Assembly: GCF_014836665.1 (NCBI RefSeq) | Contig: NZ_JACSQJ010000001.1 | Coordinates: forward strand, 808,387 to 872,386 | Direction of reading: 5' to 3' | Length of the DNA stretch: 64,000 bases | Source: Luteimonas colneyensis | Lineage (GTDB): Bacteria > Pseudomonadota > Gammaproteobacteria > Xanthomonadales > Xanthomonadaceae | Made by a program: the position numbers and the translations under genes | The notes under the pieces: model-generated | What the model was told of the DNA's origin: nothing | Database searches by the model: none | What the model saw: the letters and a program-made list of their open reading frames with translations, nothing else | Shown: positions 24,130 through 34,268 of the stretch, one piece after another | How the letters are laid out: the number at the start of each line of letters is the position of its first letter | Position numbering within the stretch: the first letter of the stretch is position 1

Positions 24130-26045
24130 TGATCGACTCCACGCGCCATCCGCGCCTCGCGCGCATCGACAGCCCGGCCCGCCTCCGCGAATTCGACGAA
24201 GCGGAGCTGCCCGCGATCGCCGACGAATTGCGCGCCTACCTCATCGAATCCGTGGGCCGCAGCGGCGGCCACTTCGGCGCCGGCCTGGGCGTGGTCGAGC
24301 TGACCACCGCCCTGCACTACCTCTACGACACGCCCCGCGACCGCATCGTCTGGGACGTCGGCCACCAGGCCTATCCGCACAAGATCCTGACCGGCCGCCG
24401 CGACAGCATCCACACCGTCAAGCAGAAGGACGGCGTCGCGCCCTTCCCCAAGCGCGAGGAGAGCGAGTACGACACCTTCGGCGTCGGCCACTCCTCGACC
24501 AGCATCTCGGCCGCGCTGGGCATGGCGATCGCCTCGGCGCGCGCCGGCGACGACCGCCGCGTGGTGGCCGTGATCGGCGACGGCGCGATGACCGCGGGCA
24601 TGGCCTACGAGGCGCTGAACCACGCCGGCGGCATGGAGCCCGAGCCCGACATCCTGGTGATCCTCAACGACAACCGGATGTCGATCAGCGAGAACGTCGG
24701 CGGCCTGACCAAGATGCTCGGCCGCGCCACCGGCAGCCAGACGCTCAACGCCCTGCGCGAAGGCGGCAAGAAGCTGCTCGGCGACCGGAACGGCCCGCCC
24801 GCGCGCTTCGTGCGCCGCTGGGAGGAGCACTGGAAGGGCATGCTGCTGCCGTCCACGCTGTTCGAGGAAATGGGCTTCCACTACACCGGCCCGATCGACG
24901 GCAACGACATGAAGGCGCTGGTCTCGGCGCTGAAGGTCGTGCGCGGCCTGAAGGGTCCGCAGTTCCTGCACGTCATCACCACCAAGGGCAAGGGCTACGA
25001 GCTCGCCGAGGGCGACCAGATCGGCTACCACGCGGTCTCCCCCTTCGACCCCGACCAGGGCGTGGTGAAGAAGCCCGGCGCGGTGAAGAAGCCGACCTAC
25101 ACCGACGTCTTCGGCGACTGGCTGTGCGACATGGCCGCCGCCGAACCGAAGCTGATGGGCATCACCCCGGCGATGCGCGAAGGCTCGGGCCTGGTGCGCT
25201 ACTCGAAGGAGTACCCGGAGCGCTACTTCGACGTCGCCATCGCCGAGCAGCACGCGGTCACGCTCGCCGCCGGCATGGCCTGCGAAGGCGCCAAGCCGGT
25301 GGTCGCGATCTATTCGACCTTCCTGCAGCGCGGCTATGACCAGCTGGTGCACGACGTCGCGATCCAGGGCCTCGACGTGCTGTTCGCGATCGACCGCGGC
25401 GGCGTGGTCGGCCCCGACGGCGCCACCCACGCCGGCAACCTCGACCTGAGCTTCCTCCGGTGCGTCCCGAACATGATGGTGATGGCGCCGGCCGACGAGA
25501 ACGAGTGCCGGCAGATGCTGTCCACCGGCTTCCGCTTCGAAGGCCCGGCCGCCGTGCGCTATCCGCGCGGCAGCGGCCCCGGCACCGCGATCGACGCTTC
25601 GCTCGACCCCCTGCCGATCGGCAAGGCACAGCTGCGCCGCCAGGGCACGGGCATCGCGCTGCTGGCGTTCGGCGCCACCGTGCCGGCTGCCGAGGCGGTG
25701 GGCGCCGAACTCGGCCTCACCGTGGTCAATATGCGCTTCGTCAAGCCGCTCGATCGCGACCTGGTGCTGGAACTCGCCCGCACGCACGAAGGCTTCGTGA
25801 CCACCGAGGACAACGTGGTCGCCGGGGGCGCCGGCTCGGGCGTCTCCGAGCTGCTGGCCGCCGAGCGCGTGCTGCTGCCGGTGCTGCACCTCGGCCTGCC
25901 CGACGCCTTCCAGCACCATGCCAGCCGCGAGGACCTGCTGGCCGAAGCCGGCATCGACGCCGCGGGGATCCGCGCCGCCGTGCTCGAACGCTGGCCGCAG
26001 GCCGGCCAGGCGGACGCGGCCGGTGCGCGCAGCGCGGCGGGCTGA
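24129..26045 (+). CDS. dxs: 1-deoxy-D-xylulose-5-phosphate synthase
   Basis: Thiamine-diphosphate enzyme joining pyruvate and glyceraldehyde-3-phosphate, the first step of the MEP isoprenoid pathway. 638 residues, full family length. ThDP motif [18 protein letters not shown] with [12 protein letters not shown]; substrate region [17 protein letters not shown]; catalytic Glu in [16 protein letters not shown]; arginines in [14 protein letters not shown] and [12 protein letters not shown]-terminal transketolase domain [23 protein letters not shown]. Start ATG 24129. The product also feeds thiamine and pyridoxal synthesis. Monocistronic by spacing. Confidence 0.95.
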   Translation: MIDSTRHPRLARIDSPARLREFDEAELPAIADELRAYLIESVGRSGGHFGAGLGVVELTTALHYLYDTPRDRIVWDVGHQAYPHKILTGRRDSIHTVKQKDGVAPFPKREESEYDTFGVGHSSTSISAALGMAIASARAGDDRRVVAVIGDGAMTAGMAYEALNHAGGMEPEPDILVILNDNRMSISENVGGLTKMLGRATGSQTLNALREGGKKLLGDRNGPPARFVRRWEEHWKGMLLPSTLFEEMGFHYTGPIDGNDMKALVSALKVVRGLKGPQFLHVITTKGKGYELAEGDQIGYHAVSPFDPDQGVVKKPGAVKKPTYTDVFGDWLCDMAAAEPKLMGITPAMREGSGLVRYSKEYPERYFDVAIAEQHAVTLAAGMACEGAKPVVAIYSTFLQRGYDQLVHDVAIQGLDVLFAIDRGGVVGPDGATHAGNLDLSFLRCVPNMMVMAPADENECRQMLSTGFRFEGPAAVRYPRGSGPGTAIDASLDPLPIGKAQLRRQGTGIALLAFGATVPAAEAVGAELGLTVVNMRFVKPLDRDLVLELARTHEGFVTTEDNVVAGGAGSGVSELLAAERVLLPVLHLGLPDAFQHHASREDLLAEAGIDAAGIRAAVLERWPQAGQADAAGARSAAG

Positions 26046-26117
26046 CACCGCTCCCCTGCGTCTATACTCCCGGCATCCGGCGCGCCGCTGCCGGGCGGCC
26101 GACCGGGGGGAGGGCCA

Positions 26118-27221
26118 GTGAAGACAGGACCATCGGGCACGGAAGCCTCGCAGGCGACGGTCTTCGGCTCGCCACGCGCACGCGCCGCGCTGCCCAGGCG
26201 CATCTACCGCTATCGCATGCTCGGCATGGGACTGGGCGCGCTTGCGATGGCGATGGTGCTCTGGGAACTTCAGGCCGGGCCGCTGCGCTGGATCCTGTGC
26301 GCGCTCACCGGCCTGGCCTGGCCGCACCTCGCCTACCAGCTCGCGAAGCGGAGCGCCGATCCGTTCAAGGCCGAACAGCGAAACCTGCTGGCCGATTCCG
26401 CGATCGCCGCCCTCTGGGTGCCACTGCTGCACTTCAACCTGCTGCCGAGCGTCCTGCTGGTGGCGCTGTCGGCCGCCGACAAGGTCAACTCCGACGTGCC
26501 CGGGATCTTCCGCCGGACGCTTCCGGTCTCCCTGGCCGCCCTGCTGGCCGGCGGCCTGGCCACCGGCTTCGCCTTCGAGCCGACCTCCAGCACCGCGGTG
26601 ATCCTGGCCTGCCTGCCGATGCTGCTGATCCACACCGGACTGGTCAGCCTCGGGCGGCAGCAGCTGGTGCGCAAGGTGGTGCAGAAGAACCGCGAGCTCG
26701 ACCTGCTCGGCCGCGTCGACCGGGTCACCGGCCTGGCGCTGCGCGGCCACTGGGAGCGCGACGCCGCCCTGGCGCTCGACGACGTCCACGCACTGGATCG
26801 CCCTGCGGCCCTGCTGCTCATCGACGTGGACGGCTTCAAGCGCGTCAACGATGCCAGCGGCCACCTTGCCGGTGACGCCCTGCTGCGGGCCGCCGGTGCC
26901 GCGCTGCGCGCGCTGCTGCGCCCGGGCGACATCGCCGGCCGCTATGGCGGCGACGAGTTCGCAGTGGTCTGTCCCGCCACCGGCCTCGGGGAGGCCGCCC
27001 GGCTGGCCGAAGCCTACCGGGCCGCGGTCGAGGCGATCGTGCTCGCGGAGGCGCCGGGCCACGGGCACTCCGTGAGCATCGGCATCGCGCTGGCGGACCG
27101 CGGGCACGCGCGCATCGAGGACTGGATCCACGAGGCGGACGCGGCGCTCTACGAGGCCAAGCGCGGCGGCCGCAATCGCCTGGTGCTGTCGCCGGGGGAG
27201 GCACTGGGCGCGACCGGCTGA
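26118..27221 (+). CDS. MASE2-GGDEF diguanylate cyclase
   Basis: Makes cyclic di-GMP from two GTP. 367 residues; GTG 26118 follows GGGGGGAGGG, a strong ribosome binding site. N-terminal MASE2 membrane domain (about 25-195; five or six helices, motif RRIYRYRMLGMGLGALAMAM) as in E. coli DgcC/AdrA. The GGDEF domain (about 205-360) has Mg-binding LLIDVDGFKRVND and the intact active site RYGGDEFAVV; no RxxD inhibitory motif is clear upstream. TATACT near 26065 may be the -10. Active cyclase expected; the signal sensed by MASE2 is unknown. Confidence 0.9.
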   Translation: MKTGPSGTEASQATVFGSPRARAALPRRIYRYRMLGMGLGALAMAMVLWELQAGPLRWILCALTGLAWPHLAYQLAKRSADPFKAEQRNLLADSAIAALWVPLLHFNLLPSVLLVALSAADKVNSDVPGIFRRTLPVSLAALLAGGLATGFAFEPTSSTAVILACLPMLLIHTGLVSLGRQQLVRKVVQKNRELDLLGRVDRVTGLALRGHWERDAALALDDVHALDRPAALLLIDVDGFKRVNDASGHLAGDALLRAAGAALRALLRPGDIAGRYGGDEFAVVCPATGLGEAARLAEAYRAAVEAIVLAEAPGHGHSVSIGIALADRGHARIEDWIHEADAALYEAKRGGRNRLVLSPGEALGATG

Positions 27222-27239
27222 GGTCGGCCGCAGGCGTCC

Positions 27240-28304
27240 CTAGGGCGCCTCGATGGCATAGCCACGGGCCGCCAGCTTCTCCAGCATCCCGTCCGCGCCG
27301 AGCAGCTGGTGCATGGGCAGCATCGCGAAGCTGGACGGGTGCTCGGCCAGCGCCGCATCCACGTTTTCCAGCCAGGCTTCGCCGGCGCGGCGCGGCAGGT
27401 CGGCGATGCCGAGCCGCCGCGCCAGCGCGCTGCCGGTCAGCGCCTCCTGGCAGCTCGCGTAGTGGTTCTCGTAGGGCAACGCGCGCAACCCGTCGATGTC
27501 GCCGACCGCCCAGGCATTGGCTCGCGCACGCATGTTGTGGAGGTCGGTCTCGATCCGGTCCATGGTGCCGGCGAAGCATTCGCGGTCAGCCAGGTCGCTC
27601 TCGGCGAACTCCCTGAGCACCGCCTTGGGGTCCTCCACCGTCAGCCGCACCGTGGTCTCGACCAGCGGGACATCGCCAGCCTTGCGCGCCCTGCGCACGA
27701 CGGGACCGACGACGCCGCCCATCCGCAGCCCGGACCTGTCGAGCGCCGCCTCGTACAGCGCCTGCGCGGCCAGCAGCGGCCGGCGCTTCTCGACGCCGCG
27801 GTCGCGACCCATGTAGCGCGCCTTCAGGACTTCCCAGCGCGCGTACAGCTCGGGCGACACCACCTCGCGCAGCGGCCGCTTGCCCGGGTTGTTGCGGGCG
27901 CGGAGCATCGCCGGCACCAGCGCCATGCCGCGAAAGAACCCGACGTCGGCATCGACCGCGATCGACGGCGCCCCGATCACGACCTGCGAGCCGGCGATCA
28001 CGGCCTCGACGTCGGCGGAACTCCAGTCCATGCGTTTCGGCAGAGGCGATACCGTGCCGAGGATGTGCAGCACATGGTCGCCCTTGCGCACCTTCCACAT
28101 GCCCGGACCCGGCTGGGCACCGGACACCACCATGGCGTCAAGGTCGACGATGCCCCGGTCCGGGGCAGCCCCGGAGCCCTCCTCCCCGCCCACGATGGCT
28201 GGCCGCGCCGTCGCGGCGGCCGCAGGCGGCACCGCGCGCGCGCCGGTGGCGGTCGCGCTGCACAACGCCAAGAGCACGATGATTCCCGCCTGCCTTCCCC
28301 GCAT
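27240..28304 (-). CDS. TraB/GumN family protein, exported
   Basis: A 354-residue protein from ATG 28304, preceded by CAGGGAGAG; longer readings would pass through tRNA-Pro. Signal peptide at residues 1-25 (GIIVLLALCSATATGARA). The mature domain has the TraB/GumN marks: MWKVRKGDHVLHILGTVSPLP near the start and a C-terminal block with FAMLPMHQLLGADGMLEKL. Family members are proposed metal-dependent hydrolases in the periplasm, with an HxLGT-type N-terminal motif (here HILGT), but activity is poorly known. It ends 18 bp from the convergent cyclase gene. Confidence 0.8.
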   Translation of the reverse strand: MRGRQAGIIVLLALCSATATGARAVPPAAAATARPAIVGGEEGSGAAPDRGIVDLDAMVVSGAQPGPGMWKVRKGDHVLHILGTVSPLPKRMDWSSADVEAVIAGSQVVIGAPSIAVDADVGFFRGMALVPAMLRARNNPGKRPLREVVSPELYARWEVLKARYMGRDRGVEKRRPLLAAQALYEAALDRSGLRMGGVVGPVVRRARKAGDVPLVETTVRLTVEDPKAVLREFAESDLADRECFAGTMDRIETDLHNMRARANAWAVGDIDGLRALPYENHYASCQEALTGSALARRLGIADLPRRAGEAWLENVDAALAEHPSSFAMLPMHQLLGADGMLEKLAARGYAIEAP

Positions 28305-28370
28305 GCTCCACTCTCCCTGAGGGCGATGACGCGGTTGGAACACGGCGCGCCCCGAAGGTTCCCGGCGCCG

Positions 28371-28404
28371 GAAAGCACGAAGCCCGCGCGAGGCGGGCTT
28401 CGTG
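28371..28404 (-). terminator. Terminator after tRNA-Pro
   Basis: Twelve-base-pair perfect stem cacgaagcccgc/gcgggcttcgtg with a five-base loop, then CTTTC on the minus strand. It lies just 3' of tRNA-Pro and upstream of the TraB/GumN gene. Confidence 0.7.
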
Positions 28405-28411
28405 TTCGAGA

Positions 28412-28488
28412 TGGTCGGGGTAGCCGGATTCGAACCGACGACCACTTGTCCCCCAGACAAGTGCGCTACCAGGCTGCGCTATACCCCG
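28412..28488 (-). tRNA. tRNA-Pro (GGG)
   Basis: A 77-base cloverleaf on the minus strand with acceptor cggggta/taccccg, anticodon stem cttgt/acaag, loop ctGGGgg and T arm gtcggttcgaatccggc; CCA is encoded. It lies downstream of merR in the ihfA cluster and is followed by a terminator. Confidence 0.95.
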
Positions 28489-28554
28489 GTCGGAGAATTA
28501 TAGCCGCCGCGGCGCCCCGATGGGAGCCGCGCGGCATCGAAACTTTCACCGTGC

Positions 28555-28911
28555 TCAGCGCCGCAGCAGCTGCAGCACGTCCTCCAGCTCCATCCGCACC
28601 TGGCGGACGATCTGGGTGCTGAGCGCGGATTCCTGGCGGGCGTCCTCGCCCTCCAGGCGCAGGCGCGCGCCGCCGATGGTGTAGCCCTGCTCGTACAGCA
28701 GGCCGCGGATCTGGCGCACCATCAGCACGTCGTGGCGCTGGTAGTAGCGGCGGTTGCCGCGGCGCTTGACCGGGCTGAGGCTGGGGAACTCGGTTTCCCA
28801 GTAGCGCAGCACGTGCGGCTTGACGTCGCAGAGCTCGCTGACCTCGCCGATGGTGAAGTAGCGCTTGGCCGGGATCGGCGGGAGTTCGCGGTTGCTGCCG
28901 GGGTCAAGCAT
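28555..28911 (-). CDS. MerR-family regulator downstream of ihfA
   Basis: A 118-residue DNA-binding protein. The winged helix starts [26 protein letters not shown] and continues [20 protein letters not shown], followed by a short helical tail; there is no metal-binding or drug-binding C-terminal domain. Such short MerR proteins sit next to ihfA in many gammaproteobacteria. ATG 28911 overlaps the end of ihfA by eight bases, so it is the last protein gene of the translation cluster. Targets unknown. Confidence 0.88.
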   Translation of the reverse strand: MLDPGSNRELPPIPAKRYFTIGEVSELCDVKPHVLRYWETEFPSLSPVKRRGNRRYYQRHDVLMVRQIRGLLYEQGYTIGGARLRLEGEDARQESALSTQIVRQVRMELEDVLQLLRR

Positions 28912-29206
28912 GGGTGCCTCCCGCGTACGCTTCCACGCGTTCCTTGAGCTTCTGGCCGGGGCGGAAGGTGACCACGGTACGGGCCGAGATCGGGATCTCC
29001 TCGCCGGTCTTGGGATTGCGGCCGGGGCGCTGGTTCTTGCGGCGCAGGTCGAAGTTGCCGAAGCCCGACAGCTTGACCTGGCGGCCGCCCTGCAGCGCCT
29101 CGCGCAGCGCGTCGAAAAACGCGTCGACGAACTCCTTCGCCTCGCGCTTGTTCAGGCCGACCTCCACGTAGAGCCGCTCAGCCATTTCAGCCTTCGTCAA
29201 CGCCAT
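28904..29206 (-). CDS. ihfA: Integration host factor alpha subunit
   Basis: A 100-residue DNA-bending protein that pairs with IhfB. Start ATG 29206 ([25 protein letters not shown]), preceded by GGAGACTGGCGGC. The beta-arm region [23 protein letters not shown] contains the intercalating proline in RPGRNP. C-terminal [12 protein letters not shown] is standard. It is 13 bp downstream of pheT, as in E. coli. Confidence 0.95.
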   Translation of the reverse strand: MALTKAEMAERLYVEVGLNKREAKEFVDAFFDALREALQGGRQVKLSGFGNFDLRRKNQRPGRNPKTGEEIPISARTVVTFRPGQKLKERVEAYAGGTHA

Positions 29207-29219
29207 GCCGCCAGTCTCC

Positions 29220-31592
29220 TCAGCCCCTGATCCGCGCTCCATGCGCGACCGCGACGGCATCGGTGACCGAGGCCACCACCGCATCCACGTCGCGGTCGAC
29301 CAGCGTGCGCGATGCGTCCTGCAGAATCAAGCCCATGGCGACACTCTTGAATCCTGTTTCCACGCCTTTCCCGGCGTAGACGTCGAACAGGTGCAGGGCC
29401 TTCAGGAAGGGGCCGGCCGCCGCCGAGGCGGTCGCTTCCAGCTCCCCCCAGGACACGCTGTCGGCGACGATGAACGCGAGGTCGCGGCGCACCGAGGGGA
29501 ACTTCGACAGCGTGCCCGCCCGCGGCAGCGCGCGCGCGGTGATGGCGGTCAGGTCGAGCTCGAAGGCCACCACCGGATGGTCGAGGTCGAGCGCCTGCTG
29601 AAGCCGCGGATGGAGTTCGGCGATCGCACCCACCACGCTACCGTCGCGCAGCACCTCGGCGGCGCGCCCCGGATGTGCCCACGACGGCGCGGCGGCGCGG
29701 AACTCCAGCCGTGCACCCGACAGCGCGGCCAGTGCCTCGAGGTCGCCCTTGAGATCGTGGAAGTCGACCCGGCGCGCGGGCACGCCCCACTGCTCCGCCA
29801 GGGCGTCACCGCTGGCGACGGCCGCGATGCGCGGGGTTTCCAGCGGGGCTTCGCCAGCCCGGGCGCTGAACACCTTGCCGAGTTCGAACAGGCGCACGCG
29901 CCCCTGCTGGCGCGCGGCGTTGCGCGCCAGCGCGTCGACCAGCCCTGGCAGCAGGCGCGGACGCATCACGCCGAGTTCGGCGCTGAGCGGGTTGGCCAGC
30001 GGCACCAGGGCCTCGTCGGCCTGCCAGCGCGCGAGCAGCGTGGCGTCGACGAAGGCGTAGTTGATCGCTTCCAGGTAGCCGCGTCCGGCCAGCGCGCGGC
30101 GCAGGTCGCGCTCGGGCACGCGGCCTTCGGTCGGCGCCACCAGGCGCGTGGCACCGCCGGGCAGCGTGGTCGGGATGGCGTCGTAGCCGTGGATGCGCGC
30201 GATTTCCTCGACCAGGTCCTCTTCGATCGCGAGGTCGAAGCGGCGGGTCGGGGCGGTGACCGTCCAGCCTTCGGCCGTGGCCTCCACGCCCAGGCCCAGC
30301 GCGCGCAGGATGCGCTCGACTTCGGCATCGGCGATGTCCACGCCCAGCACGCGGGCGAGGCGGGCGCGGCGCAGCACGATCTTCGCCGGGCGCGGCAGCG
30401 CCTCGGGCAGCACGGCCTCGGTGACCGGACCCGGCGAGCCGCCGGCGATGTCGAGGACGAGCTTCGTGGCGTACTCGATCGCGGTGCGCGGCAGCTCCGG
30501 GTCGACGCCGCGCTCGAAGCGGTGGCCGGCATCGGTGTGCAGGCCCAGGCGGCGGCCGCGGCCGATGATCGCGGCCGGGGCGAAGTGCGCAGCCTCGAGG
30601 AAAACCGTGCGGGTCGCATCGGTCACGCGGGTGTCGTGGCCGCCCATCAGGCCGGCCAGCCCGACCGGGCGGTCGGCGTCGGTGATCACCAGGAAGCCGT
30701 CGTCGAGCGCGGCCTCGCGCCCATCAAGCAGCTTCAGCGATTCGCCGGCGCGGCCGCGGCGCACGCCCACCGGGCCCTTCAGCAGGCCGCGGTCGTAGGC
30801 GTGCATCGGCTGGCCGAGTTCGAGCATCACGTACTGGGTCACGTCCACCAGCAGCGAGACCGGTCGCACGCCGCTGCGGCGCAGGCGCTCGGCCATCCAC
30901 GCCGGCGTGGCGCGGGCGGCGTCGACGCCCTCGATCACGCGGCCGAGGTAGCGCGGGGCGTCGGCGCCCGCCTCCAGGCGCACGTCGACCGTGGCCTCGC
31001 TGGCGGCCGGAACCGGCGCGGCGTCGAGCGCGGCCACTTCGCCACCGCAGGCCGCGGCCACGTCGAAGGCGATGCCGCGGATGCCGAAACAGTCGGCGCG
31101 GTTGGGCGTGAGCTTGAGTTCGAAGCTGGCGTCCGGCAGGCCGAGGTAACCGGCCAGCGGCGCGCCGAGGGGCGCGTCGCCGGGCAGCTCGAGCAGGCCC
31201 GAGGCGTCGGCGTCGAGGCCGAGCTCCTTCGCCGAGCACAGCATGCCGTTCGATTCGACGCCGCGCAGCTTCGCGGCCTTGATCGTGAGCTCGCCGACGG
31301 TGGTGCCGATGGTCGCCAGCGGCGCGACCAGGCCGGGGCGCGCGTTCGGCGCGCCGCAGACGATCTGCAGCATGCCCGCGGCCCCGGCATCGACCTGGCA
31401 AACCTGCAGGCGGTCGGCCTCGGGATGCTTTTCGGCGGACACGATGCGCGCCACCACCACGCCGTCCAGCGCCTCGCCCAGCGGCGTGACCTCTTCGACC
31501 TCCAGGCCGATCGCGGTCAGGGTCGCGGCCAGCCCGTCGCGGGTGGCCGTGGTCGGCACGTGCTGGCGCAGCCAGTTCTCGGAGAATTTCAT
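29220..31592 (-). CDS. pheT: Phenylalanine-tRNA ligase beta subunit
   Basis: 790 residues, ATG 31592 ([13 protein letters not shown]), full bacterial length. Domains in order: N-terminal and tRNA-binding OB fold (to about 150, motif [16 protein letters not shown]), B3/B4 editing domain (about 200-390, [12 protein letters not shown]), B5 DNA-binding-like domain (about 400-470), core catalytic-like domain, and C-terminal ferredoxin-fold anticodon-binding domain (about 695-790, [15 protein letters not shown]). Forms an alpha2-beta2 enzyme with PheS, encoded 43 bp upstream. Confidence 0.95.
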   Translation of the reverse strand: MKFSENWLRQHVPTTATRDGLAATLTAIGLEVEEVTPLGEALDGVVVARIVSAEKHPEADRLQVCQVDAGAAGMLQIVCGAPNARPGLVAPLATIGTTVGELTIKAAKLRGVESNGMLCSAKELGLDADASGLLELPGDAPLGAPLAGYLGLPDASFELKLTPNRADCFGIRGIAFDVAAACGGEVAALDAAPVPAASEATVDVRLEAGADAPRYLGRVIEGVDAARATPAWMAERLRRSGVRPVSLLVDVTQYVMLELGQPMHAYDRGLLKGPVGVRRGRAGESLKLLDGREAALDDGFLVITDADRPVGLAGLMGGHDTRVTDATRTVFLEAAHFAPAAIIGRGRRLGLHTDAGHRFERGVDPELPRTAIEYATKLVLDIAGGSPGPVTEAVLPEALPRPAKIVLRRARLARVLGVDIADAEVERILRALGLGVEATAEGWTVTAPTRRFDLAIEEDLVEEIARIHGYDAIPTTLPGGATRLVAPTEGRVPERDLRRALAGRGYLEAINYAFVDATLLARWQADEALVPLANPLSAELGVMRPRLLPGLVDALARNAARQQGRVRLFELGKVFSARAGEAPLETPRIAAVASGDALAEQWGVPARRVDFHDLKGDLEALAALSGARLEFRAAAPSWAHPGRAAEVLRDGSVVGAIAELHPRLQQALDLDHPVVAFELDLTAITARALPRAGTLSKFPSVRRDLAFIVADSVSWGELEATASAAAGPFLKALHLFDVYAGKGVETGFKSVAMGLILQDASRTLVDRDVDAVVASVTDAVAVAHGARIRG

Positions 31593-31635
31593 CGCAACAC
31601 CCGGTTGTCAGGGTCGAAGGACTGACGCTGGCGCG

Positions 31636-32847
<1,212 letters not shown>

Positions 32848-33207
32848 TTACGCTGCGAGCGCGCCCTTCGCCTTCTCGGCCAGCGCGGCAAAACCCGCCG
32901 CGTCGTGCACGGCGATGTCGGCCAGCACCTTGCGGTCGAGGGTGATGCCGGCCTTCATCAGGCCGTTCATGAAGCGGCTGTAGCTCATGCCGTTGATGCG
33001 GGCCGCGGCATTGATGCGGGTGATCCACAGCGAGCGGAAATTCCGCTTCTTCTGCTTGCGGCCGATGTAGGCGTACTGCAGGGCCTTGGTGACGGCCTGC
33101 TTGGCAACGCGGAAGACCTTGCGGCGCGCGTTGTAGTAACCCTTGGCCTGCTTGAGGACCTTCTTGTGACGACGGCGCGCCTGCACGCCACGCTTGACTC
33201 GTGCCAT
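32848..33207 (-). CDS. rplT: 50S ribosomal protein L20
   Basis: 119 residues, ATG 33207 ([20 protein letters not shown]), full length, very basic N-terminal extension that threads into 23S rRNA and a globular helical C-terminus (RIRNMSY-like [17 protein letters not shown]). In E. coli L20 represses its own operon by binding the leader of rpmI-rplT. The start lies 13 bp after rpmI. Confidence 0.97.
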   Translation of the reverse strand: MARVKRGVQARRRHKKVLKQAKGYYNARRKVFRVAKQAVTKALQYAYIGRKQKKRNFRSLWITRINAAARINGMSYSRFMNGLMKAGITLDRKVLADIAVHDAAGFAALAEKAKGALAA

Positions 33208-33220
33208 GGTTCAGTCCTCC

Positions 33221-33418
33221 TCAGAGATACGGCAGCATGCGGTCGAGACGACCGGAGTCGCACGCCGGGATGTGGTTCGTCTGGCGGAGGTTGCGCTTAC
33301 GCTTCGTCGCCTTCTTGGTCAGGATGTGGCTGCGGTTGGCGTGGCCAGCCTTGTACTTGCCGGAAGCGGTCTTCCGGAAGCGCTTGGCCGCGCCCCGATG
33401 CGTCTTGATCTTGGGCAT
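33221..33418 (-). CDS. rpmI: 50S ribosomal protein L35
   Basis: 65 residues, ATG 33418 ([20 protein letters not shown]), with the usual basic pattern and C-terminal [18 protein letters not shown] region. Second gene of the infC-rpmI-rplT operon. It is separated from infC by 238 bp, longer than needed for a simple operon joint, and that gap holds a strong hairpin. Confidence 0.97.
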   Translation of the reverse strand: MPKIKTHRGAAKRFRKTASGKYKAGHANRSHILTKKATKRKRNLRQTNHIPACDSGRLDRMLPYL

Positions 33419-33536
33419 TGCTGTGTCCTTGTCGGTGCTTCGCTACTGGCCCGGGCGGTGGCCTGCGCCACGCTTTCCGTCCTGCCCTTGCCGGTTTGAT
33501 GGCCGCGGCCCCAGGGGCGCCGTGGCGGGTCCAACC

Positions 33537-33563
33537 GGTCCGTATGCACAAGGCATGCGGACC
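33537..33563 (-). promoter_or_regulatory. Hairpin in the infC-rpmI leader, candidate L20 control site
   Basis: ggtccgcatgc/gcatacggacc on the minus strand forms an 11-pair stem (one G.T) with a five-base loop. It is not followed by T residues, so it is unlikely to be a terminator. In E. coli the infC-rpmI region contains the L20 translational operator; the same position here makes this a candidate. The sequence was not compared with the E. coli operator. Confidence 0.4.
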
Positions 33564-33656
33564 GAGCCGCGCATTATGCACGGCATGGGGTTCTGTCTGC
33601 AAATCAGGGGGCTCGGGCGGCCTGGGCGACCCATGCGCGCCGGGCGGCGCGCGGGC

Positions 33657-34178
33657 TCACTTCTTCTTCGGCGCGATCATCATGACCATCTGGCGGCCTT
33701 CCAGGCGCGGCCGGGACTCGATCACGATGTCCTCGCCCAGGTCGGCCTCGATGCGCGCGGCCATGCCGCGGCCGAGCTCCTGGTGGCTCATCTCGCGGCC
33801 ACGGAAGCGGATGTTGACCTTGATCTTGTCCCCTTCCTCGAGGAACCCGCGCATCTTGCGCAGCTTGATCTGGTAGTCGCCCTCGTCGGTCACCGGGCGG
33901 AACTTCACTTCCTTGATCTCGACCTGCTTCGACTTCTTCTTGGCCTCGTTGGCGCGCTTCTGCGCCTCGAAGCGGAACTTGCCGAAGTCCATGATCTTGC
34001 AGACCGGCGGATCGGCGTTGGGCTGGATCTCGACAAGGTCTAGTCCTTCTTCCTCGGCCATGGCGATGGCCTCGTCGCGCGAAAGCACGCCGACCATCTC
34101 GCCATCCGAGCCGATCACGCGTACGCGGGGGACGCGGATTTCGAGGTTCCTGCGGTTCTGCTTGTCCGGGGTACTGAT
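33657..34178 (-). CDS. infC: Translation initiation factor IF-3, rare ATC start
   Basis: 173 residues beginning [21 protein letters not shown]. The only start that gives the normal IF-3 N-terminus is ATC at 34178, with a CGGAG ribosome binding site eight bases upstream. An in-frame ATG at 34253 would add 25 residues and skip that site. E. coli infC uses ATT, and IF-3 represses initiation from such codons, so autoregulation is expected here too. N domain (to about 70) with [27 protein letters not shown], quoted in part; C domain with [15 protein letters not shown]. Confidence 0.93.
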   Translation of the reverse strand: MSTPDKQNRRNLEIRVPRVRVIGSDGEMVGVLSRDEAIAMAEEEGLDLVEIQPNADPPVCKIMDFGKFRFEAQKRANEAKKKSKQVEIKEVKFRPVTDEGDYQIKLRKMRGFLEEGDKIKVNIRFRGREMSHQELGRGMAARIEADLGEDIVIESRPRLEGRQMVMMIAPKKK

Positions 34179-34268
34179 ATTGCGATCTCCGTGGGTGGCA
34201 CTTCTGGCTGGGCCCATTTCCGGGACCCAAGGCGCCTGCCGCATGGCAGGCACCGGGCTACATGATAC

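Noticed and set aside
23949-27131. A 1060-codon minus-strand frame opposite dxs and the cyclase.
   Set aside because: Antisense shadow of high-GC third positions; the product is His/Gln/Ala-rich without motifs, while dxs and the GGDEF protein are unmistakable.
29205-31625. An 806-codon plus-strand frame opposite pheT.
   Set aside because: Antisense shadow; pheT has all domains on the minus strand.
34179-34253. ATG 34253 as infC start.
   Set aside because: It adds 25 residues absent from IF-3 and ignores the ribosome binding site placed for ATC 34178.
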